Part shown: piece after piece, positions 28,091-37,910 of the stretch
How positions within the stretch are numbered: the first letter of the stretch is position 1
Layout: the number at the start of each line of letters is the position of its first letter
Assembly (NCBI GenBank): GCA_009782915.1
Contig: WRIC01000002.1
Span: forward strand, 62,001 to 126,000
Length of the DNA stretch: 64,000 bases
Direction of reading: 5' to 3'
Source of the DNA: Propionibacteriaceae bacterium
Lineage (GTDB): Bacteria; Actinomycetota; Actinomycetes; Propionibacteriales; Propionibacteriaceae
Position numbers and translations under genes: made by a program
Notes under the pieces: generated by a model
The model's input: the letters and a program-made list of their open reading frames with translations, nothing else
Database searches by the model: none
Told to the model about the DNA's origin: nothing

Positions 28091-29103
28091 TGAACATACC
28101 TGATCCTATGACCGCCCCGCCTATTCGCTGGGGGATTCTTGGACCGGGCGGTATCGCTCATCGTTTCGCCCAGGAGGTCACCAAACATACCGCGTCACAG
28201 ATTGTCGCTGTCGGGTCTCGAGATATTGATCGGGCGCGCAGTTTCATTGACCAGGAGTTGCCAGGCATGGGTGTACGCGCCTATGGGTCTTACGCCGAGA
28301 TGATTACCGATCAGTGGGTGGAGGCTGTCTATATCGCTAGTCCCCATTCGGAGCATCTCGCTCATGCGACTCTTGCCCTCCAGGTGGGTAAACCGATTCT
28401 GGTGGAGAAAGCTTTCGCTTTGAATGCACACCAGGCCACCGAGATTTTCAACCTGGCCTCGGAGAGGAAACTGTTTGTTATGGAAGCCATGTGGAGTCGC
28501 TTCCTGCCCCACTATCAGGCGATCAAAGCCCTGGTGGAATCCGGTGAACTGGGCGAGGTGACCTCGATTGTGGGTGTCCATTCGCAGTCGCTGAACATGG
28601 ACCCAAGTTTCCGGTTGATGAACCCACTCTTGGGTGGTGGGGCTCTTCTCGACCTTGGGGTTTATCCGCTGTCGCTCATCCACTGGTTGTGGGGGATGCC
28701 GCAGCGGATCAAAGCAACAGGCTCGCTCAGTGCGACGGGTGTTGATCTGAGGGAGTCTATTTCTTTGTGGTACGCCGATCGACTTGCGATGGCTTACGCC
28801 GACATGGGTTCCGCGGGCAAGAGTTCCTTGCAGATTGTGGGGACCAAAGCCCGCTTGGAGGTCGATGATTGGTTTTTCACTCCCCAAGATTTGATTTTCA
28901 CCTCAGCTCAGGGGGTTCAGCAGGTGATTCCTACCCGTGTTGATGGTGGTTTCCAATACCAGGTCGCGGAGGCTGCCCGCTGTATCACCGCAGGTGCACC
29001 CATGTCGGCTATCATGCCGTGGACTCACACGGTAGAGGTGTTGCAGATCATGGATGAGGTACGTCGACAGCTGGGGGTGAGATACCCTCAGGAGATGGCT
29101 TAG
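28087..29103 (+). CDS. Gfo/Idh/MocA family oxidoreductase
   Basis: NAD(P)-dependent dehydrogenase of 338 residues. The Rossmann part has WGILGPGGIAHRFAQEV (residues 13-29), and the catalytic lysine motif is VEKAFALNAHQA near residue 103. The C-terminal beta domain includes GGALLDLGVYPLSLIHW, close to trans-1,2-dihydrobenzene-1,2-diol/D-xylose dehydrogenase-like members. It starts in the stop of the sugar transporter (ATGA overlap), so it probably oxidises an imported sugar. The substrate cannot be set. Its 3' end overlaps the convergent EamA gene by 56 bp. Confidence 0.88.
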   Translation: MMNIPDPMTAPPIRWGILGPGGIAHRFAQEVTKHTASQIVAVGSRDIDRARSFIDQELPGMGVRAYGSYAEMITDQWVEAVYIASPHSEHLAHATLALQVGKPILVEKAFALNAHQATEIFNLASERKLFVMEAMWSRFLPHYQAIKALVESGELGEVTSIVGVHSQSLNMDPSFRLMNPLLGGGALLDLGVYPLSLIHWLWGMPQRIKATGSLSATGVDLRESISLWYADRLAMAYADMGSAGKSSLQIVGTKARLEVDDWFFTPQDLIFTSAQGVQQVIPTRVDGGFQYQVAEAARCITAGAPMSAIMPWTHTVEVLQIMDEVRRQLGVRYPQEMA

Positions 29104-29953
29104 TTGGCGGAGGCCGTACCACCAGATACATGGCCACGAGGATCGTAGCGGCCCCGAAAGCAAACAACCAGGTGGGGTGTTCCCCTCCGAATAGGATGGC
29201 AAAGAAGGTCGCCCAGAGGGGTTCTGAACACATGATGACCGCGGCTTTGGGCGCTTCGATGTGGCTTTGAGCCCAGGTTTGAATGAGCAGGGCCAGTCCA
29301 CCACAGATGACCGCAAGATAGATCATCCACACCCAATCGGTGGTGGTGGGCGGAAGGGTGATCCCTCCCGGTAGGGCAAACAGAAAGAAGAGTGCAGTCA
29401 TCGACAGCGATTGTGCCAGGGTGAGAGCTCCTGCCTCTTGTGGGGTTGACCATAAGCCGAGTAACACGATGTGCAGTGCATAGATCACAGCGCAGACTAT
29501 GGTGAGTAGCTCCCCTGTTCCGATGATGGTGTCTGCACTGGGTCGGATAGTTAACACAGCCAAACCGATGGTGGCCAATCCGACAGCCACCCACACCCAG
29601 CGATGGACTTTGATACGGAAAATGATCAGTCCAAGTACGGGTGTGAACACGACATAGAGCCCGGTGAGAAACCCGGAAATTGAGGCGGAGGTACGCGCCA
29701 AACCGAAGGTTTGCACGAGTTGTGCTGTTCCATAGATCAAACCGAGCAGGATCCCATGGATGAGGGTGCGCCGGCTCATCTTCCATGATCGAGCGAAGAT
29801 GATCGCAAGCACCACAGTGGAAATCAAAAACCGCACGAAGAGGAAATCTGTTTCCGGCAGAACGGTGAGTATTCTTTTGGTGGAGAAGAAGGTTGACCCC
29901 CACACGATAGCGAGGATCATGAGGGACAGTGGGGCGAGGCGTTTAGCCAGCAT
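29048..29953 (-). CDS. EamA/DMT family transporter
   Basis: Ten-helix drug/metabolite transporter with two EamA repeats (residues about 8-140 and 150-275). The first repeat starts [19 protein letters not shown] and the second [36 protein letters not shown] near residue 240 is the conserved late motif. The C-terminal tail is Pro-rich. The start overlaps the 3' end of typA by 11 bp, so it is likely co-transcribed with it. Substrate unknown. Confidence 0.88.
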   Translation of the reverse strand: MLAKRLAPLSLMILAIVWGSTFFSTKRILTVLPETDFLFVRFLISTVVLAIIFARSWKMSRRTLIHGILLGLIYGTAQLVQTFGLARTSASISGFLTGLYVVFTPVLGLIIFRIKVHRWVWVAVGLATIGLAVLTIRPSADTIIGTGELLTIVCAVIYALHIVLLGLWSTPQEAGALTLAQSLSMTALFFLFALPGGITLPPTTTDWVWMIYLAVICGGLALLIQTWAQSHIEAPKAAVIMCSEPLWATFFAILFGGEHPTWLFAFGAATILVAMYLVVRPPPTKPSPEGISPPAVDVPHP

Positions 29954-31808
29954 TCTTGGCCTTGGCTCGGCTTCGGGCGCGGATATTGGCGTCGAGGTCT
30001 ACTTTGCGGATGCGAATATCATCCGGGGTGATTTCCACACATTCATCTTCGCGACAGAACTCTAGGGCAGCTTCGAGGCTCAGGATCTTGGCTGGGATGA
30101 GGCGCTCGAGTTCTTCCCCGGTCGACGAGCGTACGTTGGTGAGTTTCTTTTCTTTGGTGGGATTGACATCCATGTCGTCTTGGCGGGAGTTTTCCCCCAC
30201 GACCATTCCCTCATAGACCTCATCACCAGGCGAGATGAACAGGGTCCCGCGTTCTTGGAGGTTGAACAGTGCGTACGACGTAACGCTGCCCATGCGGTCG
30301 GCCACGAGGGAGCCGGTGGGGCGTAGTTTCATTTCCCCCGCCCAGGGTTGGTATCCTTCGAAGACGTGGTGCAGGATTCCTGTCCCCCTGGTTTCGGTCA
30401 GGAATTCGGTACGGAAACCGATCAGACCTCGTGCTGGAACAACGTACTCGATGCGTACCCATCCTGTGCCGTGGTTCACCATCTGTTCCAAGGTGGCTTT
30501 TCGTAACCCGAGTAGCTGGGTGACCGCGCCGATGTAATCCTCGGGTACGTCAATGGTGAGACGCTCGGTGGGTTCATGAACTTTGCCGTCAATGATCTTG
30601 GTGACGACTTGGGGTTTGCCCACGGTGAGCTCGAAGGATTCCCGTCGCATGATTTCGACGAGGATAGCGAGCTGGAGTTCACCACGGCCTTGGACCTCCC
30701 AGGCATCAGGGCGATCAGTAGGCAGGACGCGAATGGATACGTTGCCGACGAGTTCCTGGTCGAGGCGGGCTTTCACCAATCGAGCGGTCAGGTTCTTGCC
30801 TGAGCGTCCCGCCATGGGTGAGGTGTTGATGCCGATGGTGGCTGAGATGGAGGGCTCATCCACGTGGATGAGGGGCAAGGGCCGGGGGTCGTCCACATCG
30901 GAGAGGGTTTCCCCGATGGTGATCTCGGGGATTCCAGCAATAGCGACAATGTCGCCGGGACCCGCTGATTCGGCAGGCACCCGTTCTAAAGCTTGGGTAC
31001 GCAGCAACTCGGACAATCGTACCTGCGTGATGGTTCCATCGCGTCGACACCAGGCCACCATCTGCCCTTTGGTGAGGGTCCCGTTGACTACTCGACACAG
31101 GGCGAGGCGTCCCAAATAGGGGGAGGCATCAAGGTTGGTGACATGGGCTTGAAGCGGATGACCTTCCACATAGGTGGGGGCTGGAATGTGGGTGAAGATC
31201 GTGTCGAACAGTGGTCGCAGATCCTCACTGTCGGGCATCTGCCCATCCGCGGGTTGGGTCAGTGAGGCGCGTCCTGCTTTGGCTGCGCAATAAAGGATTG
31301 GGAAGTCGAGTTTCTCTGCTTCATCGTCGCTGATCAGATCAAGGAAGAGGGAGTAGGTTTCTTCGATCACCTCGGAGATTCGAGCGTCGGAGCGGTCCAC
31401 CTTGTTGATGACCACAATGATCGGCAGGTGGAGTGCCAGGGCCTTGCTCAGCACGAAACGGGTTTGCGGGAGTGGCCCTTCGCTGGCATCCACGAGTAGC
31501 AGTACGCCGTCCACCATGGCGAGTCCACGCTCAACCTCCCCACCGAAATCAGCGTGACCGGGGGTGTCAATGATGTTGATGGTGATCGGGTTACCATCGG
31601 CGTCGTGGGAGTCCACTGAGGTGTTTTTCGCCAGGATAGTAATGCCTTTTTCGCGTTCCAGATCCATGGAATCCATGACACGGATCTCGACATCCTGGTT
31701 GGCGCGAAAAGCTCCCGACTGCCACAGCATGGCATCAACGAGTGTGGTTTTCCCGTGATCAACGTGGGCAATGATGGCAAGGTTTCTCAAATCAGGGCGT
31801 GTAGACAT
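29943..31808 (-). CDS. typA: Ribosome-associated GTPase TypA/BipA
   Basis: Translational GTPase of 621 residues involved in stress responses and ribosome assembly. G1 is [16 protein letters not shown] (residues 12-27), the switch region [16 protein letters not shown]3 [16 protein letters not shown]4 [10 protein letters not shown]. The BipA-specific C-terminal domain has [21 protein letters not shown]. The start is ATG 31808 ([20 protein letters not shown]); the track ORF is 18 codons too long. The C-terminus is basic ([10 protein letters not shown]). Confidence 0.95.
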   Translation of the reverse strand: MSTRPDLRNLAIIAHVDHGKTTLVDAMLWQSGAFRANQDVEIRVMDSMDLEREKGITILAKNTSVDSHDADGNPITINIIDTPGHADFGGEVERGLAMVDGVLLLVDASEGPLPQTRFVLSKALALHLPIIVVINKVDRSDARISEVIEETYSLFLDLISDDEAEKLDFPILYCAAKAGRASLTQPADGQMPDSEDLRPLFDTIFTHIPAPTYVEGHPLQAHVTNLDASPYLGRLALCRVVNGTLTKGQMVAWCRRDGTITQVRLSELLRTQALERVPAESAGPGDIVAIAGIPEITIGETLSDVDDPRPLPLIHVDEPSISATIGINTSPMAGRSGKNLTARLVKARLDQELVGNVSIRVLPTDRPDAWEVQGRGELQLAILVEIMRRESFELTVGKPQVVTKIIDGKVHEPTERLTIDVPEDYIGAVTQLLGLRKATLEQMVNHGTGWVRIEYVVPARGLIGFRTEFLTETRGTGILHHVFEGYQPWAGEMKLRPTGSLVADRMGSVTSYALFNLQERGTLFISPGDEVYEGMVVGENSRQDDMDVNPTKEKKLTNVRSSTGEELERLIPAKILSLEAALEFCREDECVEITPDDIRIRKVDLDANIRARSRAKAKNAG

Positions 31809-31865
31809 AAGCTCGCTTCTGTGTGGTGAACCCCCCAAGCTTACTGGAAACCCCGCCCGCATCTC

Positions 31866-32245
31866 TCACCTGCGCACCCTCCCCGGTCTTTCTGCGCACC
31901 CAACCCGGTCATTCTGCGCACCCAACCCGGTCATTCTGCGCACCCAACCCGGTCATTCTGCGCACCCAACCCGGTCATTCTGCGCACCCAACCCGGTCAT
32001 TCTGCGCACCCAACCCGGTCATTCTGCGCGAAGTCGCAGAATCCAGACTTCACAGTCGGACTACTGTGGGGTCTGTGGGGAACGGTCGAGTTTGCCAGAC
32101 TCATCATTGTGCTGAGTGTGATATCTGGACCCTGCGACTTCGCGCAGGGTGACGGGGTGTTGGGCTGACAGGGTGACGGGGTGTTGGGCTGACGGGGAGA
32201 CGGGGTGTTGGGGTGGCAGGGTGACGCGGTGTTAGGGTCACACTG
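31866..32245. repeat. 22-bp array, family-A unit and minor tandem repeats
   Basis: Six perfect and one imperfect copies of a 22-bp unit (CTGCGCACCCAACCCGGTCATT) occupy 31870-32015. They end in a family-A hairpin ATTCTGCG-CGAAGT-CGCAGAAT and CCAGACTTCACAGTC. An inverted unit GGACCCTGCG...CGCAGGGTGAC follows at 32127, then about four degenerate GACGGGGTGTTGGGCT repeats to 32245. ORFs here (31771, 31823) are artefacts. Confidence 0.85.
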
Positions 32246-32260
32246 TGAGCAGATTATTCT

Positions 32261-32277
32261 CGTAACGTGAGATTACG
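32261..32277. promoter_or_regulatory. Possible operator upstream of the TrpX-like gene
   Basis: CGTAA and TTACG flank a 7-bp centre about 65 bp before the start codon. TACGGT next to it could be a -10 element. Weak evidence. Confidence 0.25.
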
Positions 32278-32337
32278 GTAAGGTGTACGTGCAGTTGGGC
32301 GCCTGGAGGTGTCCATCATTATTATCAAGGAGACGCA

Positions 32338-33330
32338 ATGAAACTACGCCGCCTGTTGCCCACACTACTGACTGTGGGTGCACTCAGTTTGGCCATGACC
32401 GCCTGTACCCCAGCGGAAACAGAAACCCCCGTTGACGATGGCACCCAATACACCATTGGTGTTGCTGTGATTGTCGCACATCCAGCCCTCCAGGCTGTTC
32501 AGGATGGGTTTGAAGAAGTTCTCAAAGAGCAGGGAGTTAACTACACTCTTGTGGTCGAGAACGCTCAAGGTGATCCCGCTAATGCTGTGACGATCGCTTC
32601 CTCTTTCGCCGACAATGAGAAGATCGACCTCATGTTGGCTATCTCAACACCAATCGCCCAGGCTATCTCTGGCGCTGAAACCGAACGCCCGATTCTCTTC
32701 TCGGCCGTGACTGATCCTGTTGATGCTGGTCTTGTTCCCTCCTGGGAGCAGGCAGGAGCCAACATCACTGGAACATCTGACTTGAATCCTGGTGCCAAGC
32801 CTGTTGCCTTGGTGAAGGAAGCTATGCCTGATGCCACCACTGTTGGTGTTCTCTACTCCACCTCCGAAGCCAACTCGCTGACCCAGCTGGAGCAGTACAA
32901 AGCTGAAGCGGCTGAATTGGGTATCACCATCAAGGAGCAGGGTATTACCTCCGCCAACGAGGTCACCACAGGACTGGAAGCCCTCGGTGAGGTTGACGCT
33001 ATCTTGATCCCGACCGACAACACTGTTGTTGCTGCGATCTCTACCGTGGTTGCTTTCGGTGAAGACAAGCAGATCCCTGTGTTCTGTGCAGACAACTCCA
33101 CCATTGAGTACGGCACTGTGGCCACCCGTGGCTTGAGCTACAAGGACCTGGGTCGTCGTACTGGTGAAATGGCTGTGGAAATCCTTCGCGACGGCAAGCC
33201 AGTTTCTGAGATCGCTCCTGAGGCGACCACAGGAACAGAACTGATGATCAACTCAGCTGCTGCAGCCAAGTTTGGTCTCACCTTGTCGCCAGAGTTCATC
33301 GACTCTGCGGTGAGCGATTTCGCAGGTTAA
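32338..33330 (+). CDS. TrpX-type ABC transporter substrate-binding lipoprotein
   Basis: Solute-binding protein of the ABC_sub_bind (TrpX/YtrF-like) family, 330 residues. The lipobox is MTACT with Cys near residue 23. Family blocks include GVAVIVAHPALQAVQDGFEE near residue 41, AISTPIAQAI, PILFSAVTDPVDAGLV and VLYSTSEANS. In firmicutes this family with its YZ partners takes up tryptophan, sometimes under T-box control; no T-box is present here. SD CAAGGAGACGCA. The permease starts 18 bp after the stop but has its own leaderless-type promoter. Confidence 0.9.
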   Translation: MKLRRLLPTLLTVGALSLAMTACTPAETETPVDDGTQYTIGVAVIVAHPALQAVQDGFEEVLKEQGVNYTLVVENAQGDPANAVTIASSFADNEKIDLMLAISTPIAQAISGAETERPILFSAVTDPVDAGLVPSWEQAGANITGTSDLNPGAKPVALVKEAMPDATTVGVLYSTSEANSLTQLEQYKAEAAELGITIKEQGITSANEVTTGLEALGEVDAILIPTDNTVVAAISTVVAFGEDKQIPVFCADNSTIEYGTVATRGLSYKDLGRRTGEMAVEILRDGKPVSEIAPEATTGTELMINSAAAAKFGLTLSPEFIDSAVSDFAG

Positions 33331-33336
33331 TGCCGG

Positions 33337-33342
33337 TAAGCT
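33337..33342 (+). promoter_or_regulatory. Leaderless -10 element (ABC permease)
   Basis: TAAGCT then ACTGTC then ATG 33349. It sits in the 18-bp gap after the substrate-binding gene, so the permease and ATPase could be transcribed separately. Confidence 0.4.
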
Positions 33343-33348
33343 ACTGTC

Positions 33349-34464
33349 ATGCTCGGTGCGATAGATCAAGGGCTCATTACAGCATTGCTGGCCCTGGGGA
33401 TCTTCCTCACCTTCCGCATCCTTAACTTTGCGGACCTGACAGTAGACGGTTCTTTTACCACTGGGTCGGCCACGGCTGCCATCATCGTCTTTAATGGAAG
33501 TCTGAATGGACAAGGCGAATGGTGGTGGCCGTGGCTGGCTACAGTGGCAGGAATCATCGTCGGAGCTCTCGCCGGTTGTTTGACCGGTTTGCTCCACACC
33601 AAAGCACACATCGACCCTCTCTTGGCCTCCATCTTGGTGATGCTGGCCCTCTATTCGATTAATAGCCGTATCTTGTCGGCTGGATACGATGGAGTGGAGA
33701 GATCCAATATTGGCCTGGTCTCCCACAAGGGCCAACCTATCGAAACCCTCTTCACCTGGATGAGAGCCCTCTCACTTCGAGGATCGTTGACCTCCATCGC
33801 AGTCCTGGGTGGGATCGTCGTGGTCTTTGTTCTCTTCCTCAACTGGTTCCTGTCCACCAAATTTGGCTTGGCGATCATGGCCACCGGGGACAACCCCACC
33901 ATGGCTTCAGCGATGGGCGTGAGTACGGATTTCACCAAGATCATCACCCTGATGGTGTCCAATGGTCTGGCGGGTCTGTCTGGAGCGATCACTGCCCAAT
34001 ATGTCTTTGCCTCCTCCCTGGAGGATGGGCGAGGCATGATCCTGGTTGGTTTAGCGTCGGTTATCCTGGGCAATGCGATTTTTGGTACGCGATATGTCTG
34101 GCTGATGACCATCGGTGTCGTGGCAGGATCGGTTCTCTATCGCATCGCCATCTTCTGGGCACTGAGATGGGATTTCTTGAAGAGCGCCGATATGAAACTC
34201 ATCTCCGCTGTTCTGGTGATCATTGCCCTAGTCTTGTCGCAGTGGCAGGGAGCCCATGCACTGGTGACCAAGATCAGCCCCTGGAAACCCAAGGAAGATA
34301 CCCCGGAACCTATGGCGAGCGTACCTAATCAGTTCTCTCCCTTTGCTGAGGTCGACACAGCCCATCAACCAGTTTTGCGCCCAGCTCACATCCACCACGA
34401 CGTTGCCGAGACGGTGGAGACTGTTGAAACTGTGGAGACCAATGAGACCGACAAGGCACCATGA
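33349..34464 (+). CDS. ABC transporter permease (TrpY-like)
   Basis: Branched-chain/purine type permease of about nine hydrophobic segments, partner of the TrpX-like protein. Signature regions are LTFRILNFADLTVDGSFTTG near residue 19, TGLLHTKAHIDPLLASILVM, and the late block FASSLEDGRGMILVGLASVILG. At 371 residues it is longer than relatives (about 300) because of a hydrophilic C-terminal tail of roughly 60 residues that ends with three VET repeats before NETDKAP. The stop overlaps the ATPase start by 4 bp. Confidence 0.9.
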   Translation: MLGAIDQGLITALLALGIFLTFRILNFADLTVDGSFTTGSATAAIIVFNGSLNGQGEWWWPWLATVAGIIVGALAGCLTGLLHTKAHIDPLLASILVMLALYSINSRILSAGYDGVERSNIGLVSHKGQPIETLFTWMRALSLRGSLTSIAVLGGIVVVFVLFLNWFLSTKFGLAIMATGDNPTMASAMGVSTDFTKIITLMVSNGLAGLSGAITAQYVFASSLEDGRGMILVGLASVILGNAIFGTRYVWLMTIGVVAGSVLYRIAIFWALRWDFLKSADMKLISAVLVIIALVLSQWQGAHALVTKISPWKPKEDTPEPMASVPNQFSPFAEVDTAHQPVLRPAHIHHDVAETVETVETVETNETDKAP

Positions 34465-35252
34465 TGCTGAGAATCGAACAGGTCTCCAAGACTTTCTATC
34501 CTGGCACCGCCAATGAGCGTGTCGCACTCAACGATGTTTCCCTCCACCTCGATGAGGGGGACTTCATCACCATCATCGGATCGAATGGCGCAGGGAAATC
34601 CACCCTGCTCAACATCATTGGTGGATCGCTGTCAGTAGACACTGGTTCTGTGATCATCAATGGAAGAGATGTCACCCGCCTCAAGGAATACCGCCGAGCC
34701 CAAGGTATAGCTCGGGTTTTCCAAGACCCCGCAGCCGGAACCTCACCACACCTCAGCATCGAAGAAAACCTTGCGGTCGCTTTGGATCGTGGAAAACCCC
34801 ACACCCTCGCTCGCGGATTGACCAAGGCACGCCGTGAAGAATTCCGTGAACAACTCGCCACACTTGAACAGGGTTTGGAAAACCGGATGCGCCACCGGGT
34901 GGGTCTACTCTCCGGTGGTCAACGCCAAGCGCTCAGCCTTCTCATGGCTTCCTTCACCCATCCCCAGCTCCTGCTGCTTGACGAACACACTGCTGCTCTC
35001 GACCCTGAACGTGCTGAGCTTGTGTTGAGGTTGACCGCCTCCAAGATAGCCGAACAGGGACTCACCGCACTTATGGTCACCCACAACATGGATCATGCCC
35101 TGCGCTTGGGTAATGGTCTGATCATGATGCACGAAGGCCGCATCCTGCGTTCACTGGACGCTGAAGAAAAGGCTAAAGCACAGGTCTCTGATCTTCTCGA
35201 ATTTTTCAGTCGTGAGAAGGGCGTTCTGTCTGATCGTACGTTGCTGAGCTGA
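34461..35252 (+). CDS. ABC transporter ATP-binding protein (TrpZ-like)
   Basis: ATPase of the TrpXYZ-like importer, 263 residues. Walker A IGSNGAGKSTLL near residue 37, Q-loop ARVFQDPAAGTSPHLSIEEN, signature LLSGGQRQALSLL, and Walker B LLLDEHTAALDP. The His replacing Pro in DEHTAALD is typical of this subfamily. The His switch is in MVTHNMDHAL. The 3' end overlaps the convergent phosphoesterase gene by 47 bp. Confidence 0.92.
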   Translation: MMLRIEQVSKTFYPGTANERVALNDVSLHLDEGDFITIIGSNGAGKSTLLNIIGGSLSVDTGSVIINGRDVTRLKEYRRAQGIARVFQDPAAGTSPHLSIEENLAVALDRGKPHTLARGLTKARREEFREQLATLEQGLENRMRHRVGLLSGGQRQALSLLMASFTHPQLLLLDEHTAALDPERAELVLRLTASKIAEQGLTALMVTHNMDHALRLGNGLIMMHEGRILRSLDAEEKAKAQVSDLLEFFSREKGVLSDRTLLS

Positions 35253-36156
35253 CAGTGAGCAATGTCGCTTCGGGGCGGCAGAAGAATCGGTAGGGGGCCT
35301 TCGGTGAGGTGCCCAAGCCAGCAGACACATGAAGCCATGCTGAGGAATCGCCATGGTTGTGCAGTGAAAGCCCCTTTGCTCTACCTGGGGGCAGATCACA
35401 ATTCGTGGTCAAAGCTCGACCACCAGGAAGACACACTTGTCCACCGTGGGTGTGACCAGTGAACATGATTCCCGCCCCATCATCCACCATCTGATTCAGC
35501 ACCCAGCTATAGGGAGCATGGGTGACCCCGATGAGCAGCTCAGCATCTGTGGGGCCCATCACACGGTCATAATGGTCGATATTCCAGTGGGCATCCCCAC
35601 AACCACGTACCTCCACAGCGGTATCACCGAGGGTTACCTGGTGGCGAACCTGCTCAACGAAAACCCACCCCACCCCATCCAGGATCTCGGCGATGTCGCG
35701 AGTAGGAAGATGGGTCTTTGTTTCAGGATTCGCCTTGAACAAGGTTGGGTTGCGTGAGGATGTGAACAAATATTTCAGTGGATTGATCGGGCGAGGAGCG
35801 TGGATGTCATTCGACCCAAAAACATAGACCCCGGGAATTCCCCGGAAAGGCTCCACCATGGTTGCCAGAGCATCAAGCCCATCAGCCGAGGAAAGATTGT
35901 CCCCGGTGTTGATCACAAAATCCGGCTGAAGAGTAGCCAATTGGCGTACCCATTCAATCTTCTTGACATGGGTGGGCAGAAGATGAAAATCCGACAGGTG
36001 AAGAATAGTGAACGGTTGGTGGCCCTGCGGCAAAACAGGCACCCGGATCTCACGCAAACGGAAATCATGCTGCTCGATCAGAATCCCATATGCAAGGCAT
36101 CCAGCAGCAGTGAGGCCCAGGGCCCCCACACCACCCAGGAGAGCTGCCGACTTCAT
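35206..36156 (-). CDS. Membrane-anchored metallophosphoesterase
   Basis: Calcineurin-like phosphoesterase of 316 residues with an N-terminal transmembrane segment (about 1-22, ALLGGVGALGLTAAGCLAYG). Metal-site motifs are ILHLSDFHLLPTH, NTGDNLSSADG, FGSND (GNH-like block with Ser), VTHAPY and FTGHTHGGQVCLP. The family includes YkuE-like enzymes. The catalytic part faces outside or stays near the membrane. The start is ATG 36156 with SD GGAAGGACGTCC; the track ORF adds 72 false residues. It lies 16 bp after the L,D-transpeptidase gene on the same strand, suggesting an operon for envelope functions. Confidence 0.88.
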   Translation of the reverse strand: MKSAALLGGVGALGLTAAGCLAYGILIEQHDFRLREIRVPVLPQGHQPFTILHLSDFHLLPTHVKKIEWVRQLATLQPDFVINTGDNLSSADGLDALATMVEPFRGIPGVYVFGSNDIHAPRPINPLKYLFTSSRNPTLFKANPETKTHLPTRDIAEILDGVGWVFVEQVRHQVTLGDTAVEVRGCGDAHWNIDHYDRVMGPTDAELLIGVTHAPYSWVLNQMVDDGAGIMFTGHTHGGQVCLPGGRALTTNCDLPPGRAKGLSLHNHGDSSAWLHVSAGLGTSPKAPYRFFCRPEATLLTVSSATYDQTERPSHD

Positions 36157-36172
36157 GGACGTCCTTCCGTGA

Positions 36173-37684
36173 TCAAAGGTGAATGACCACTTTATCCCCT
36201 CGGGCCAACCAGTCAAAAACCTTTTTCGCTTCAGCCTCACGCATATTGAGGCACCCATGGGACACCGGTGTGCCGAAATCATCATGCCAGTACGCGGTGT
36301 GGAAACCGTAGTTGCCCTTAAACCACACCAGCCAGCGCACCCCGGGGAAGGAATAGCATTCCCCGCCACCACAACCGCTCACAGTCTGCGAGCGAGTTTT
36401 CGCATACACTGAAAAGGTTCCGGTCGGGGTGTCCATTCCTGGTTTGCCTGAACTGAGAATGAACGTGTCTCCCACCTTGGAACCATTCATCAAGGTCACT
36501 GTTTGTGTGGTCAAATCCACATTCACCCAATGTCGAGCTGCCCATCCCGGTGGGGGATCAGCGATCGTGGGCTGGGCCTCCTCGACGCTGAAGGCAGCTT
36601 CAGTGAAAGACAGGGCAATGACAGTGTCCTCAGCATTCATCAAACAAGAGAGGATGTGGTGGGGAAGAGACTCTGTTTGAGTCAAGGTACGACCCACAGC
36701 TCCCTGCGTGAGGACCCGTACCTCTTCTTGTTTATGGTTGAGCACGACCCGCCGATTCTGTGGCTCACGGTTAACCTTTTCCGGGAAGGACTCACTGACA
36801 TACTCTGTGACCTTCTCCAAGGTGAAGGTGGCGTTCAGTCCACCCTCAGCAGTGGTATTCATCGTCACCAGGGAGGCGATATCCAGTGGGGTGAGGGTAT
36901 AGATAGTCTCGTTGTTGGTGGTGGTTGCTGCAGTCTCGGTGAAAGAGCAGGTGGTGGCGAGGCGCTCATTGACCCACAGCTGAATATCGGTGGCCTCCTG
37001 TGATCCCACCGTGGGGTCCACTGGTGTTGGTTTCAAGCCAAAGGTGGCTCCACGTGGCTCAAGGCCAAGGGTGTCGCGAATCTGGTCGAGCTCCTGATCA
37101 GCCACACCCGTACCCGCAGATGGCTCAGTGAGATCAAAAACCCCAGTGGTCGAATTGAAGCTCAAGCCGGCATTGATGGGCTGGTCGTAACTATCGGGGA
37201 AGGTGTCGGCGAGCCAGGAGTCGAATTGGGTTCGATCAATGTCGACATCCAACCGGATCGGTGTTGACTGGATCCCGCGGTAGATCCAGAACTTCTGGGT
37301 GGACTTTTCGTGAATATTCATCAGTACGCGGTCGCGATCAATGGAGATGCCCAGATCACTGGCGTTGGCGGGTCGTGACTGGTTGCCCACTTCGATAGAC
37401 AGCGAGATATCGCCTTGGGTTTCATCGAGAAAGGTGGGCAATTCCATCAGGTCCATCCCCGAGATATCGTACCCAGCAACATTCATTCCCGGCAGTGCCC
37501 GGTTGTCATAAACCCCATCCATGAGGAACCCAAGTCCGATACTCACCATGATCGCCACAACAATCCCCCCCACCACTATGAGTGGTAGCGTCGCACGCGA
37601 AGGGGTACGAAAACCCCGGTACGACTTGTTCTCATCGTACCTTTCGGTTGTGGTTTCTGTACTCAGAAATCCTCTCCTGTCCAC
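36173..37684 (-). CDS. L,D-transpeptidase (YkuD) with peptidoglycan-binding domain
   Basis: Cell-wall cross-linking enzyme, 503 residues. A short cytoplasmic part is followed by one transmembrane segment (about 34-56, LPLIVVGGIVVAIMVSIGLG). Two extracellular VanW/PG_binding_4-like regions come next (about 65-370), then a C-terminal YkuD domain with FHTAYWHDDFGTPVSHGCLN, where His and Cys of SHGCLN are catalytic. The track start is GTG 37684. There is no SD; AACTAT lies seven bases upstream, so a leaderless start is possible. The gene is divergent from the small nth-linked gene. Confidence 0.9.
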   Translation of the reverse strand: MDRRGFLSTETTTERYDENKSYRGFRTPSRATLPLIVVGGIVVAIMVSIGLGFLMDGVYDNRALPGMNVAGYDISGMDLMELPTFLDETQGDISLSIEVGNQSRPANASDLGISIDRDRVLMNIHEKSTQKFWIYRGIQSTPIRLDVDIDRTQFDSWLADTFPDSYDQPINAGLSFNSTTGVFDLTEPSAGTGVADQELDQIRDTLGLEPRGATFGLKPTPVDPTVGSQEATDIQLWVNERLATTCSFTETAATTTNNETIYTLTPLDIASLVTMNTTAEGGLNATFTLEKVTEYVSESFPEKVNREPQNRRVVLNHKQEEVRVLTQGAVGRTLTQTESLPHHILSCLMNAEDTVIALSFTEAAFSVEEAQPTIADPPPGWAARHWVNVDLTTQTVTLMNGSKVGDTFILSSGKPGMDTPTGTFSVYAKTRSQTVSGCGGGECYSFPGVRWLVWFKGNYGFHTAYWHDDFGTPVSHGCLNMREAEAKKVFDWLARGDKVVIHL

Positions 37685-37736
37685 CTCGGAAATAGTTCAG
37701 CCATCAAGTTTACCGGATGTGGTGGCCTGGAGAAGC

Positions 37737-37742
37737 TAGAGT
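37737..37742 (+). promoter_or_regulatory. Leaderless -10 element (53-aa gene and nth)
   Basis: TAGAGT, six bases (TGTTCT), then ATG 37749. No ribosome binding site is seen. Confidence 0.5.
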
Positions 37743-37748
37743 TGTTCT

Positions 37749-37910
37749 ATGACTCGTTGGGAATATGCCACAGTGCCTTTGCTCGTTCACTCGATGAAGC
37801 AGATCCTTGATACCTGGGGGCAGGATGGGTGGGAACTGGTGACTGTGTGGAGTCCGCCGGAGGGTGGAAACCCGGTGGGGTTCCTCAAGAGGCCAGTGGA
37901 GGGTTCCTAA
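37749..37910 (+). CDS. Small conserved protein upstream of nth (53 aa)
   Basis: Not in the ORF track because of its size. It encodes MTRWEYATVPLLVHSMKQIL, then DTWGQDGWELVTVW and FLKRP near the end. Short proteins with W-EYATVPLL...ILDxWGxDGWELV...AYLKRP are common in actinobacteria in similar positions and resemble DUF4177-type proteins. Its stop codon TAA is directly followed by the GTG start of nth, so the two are co-transcribed from the leaderless promoter at 37737. Function unknown. Confidence 0.82.
   Translation: MTRWEYATVPLLVHSMKQILDTWGQDGWELVTVWSPPEGGNPVGFLKRPVEGS

Noticed and set aside
31771-32152. ORFs with repeated HPTRSFCAPNPVILRTQPG peptides
   Set aside because: Translation of the 22-bp array in shifting frames.
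32246-32337. T-box leader before the TrpX-like gene
   Set aside because: The leader is too short and lacks the T-box sequence and terminator/antiterminator stems.
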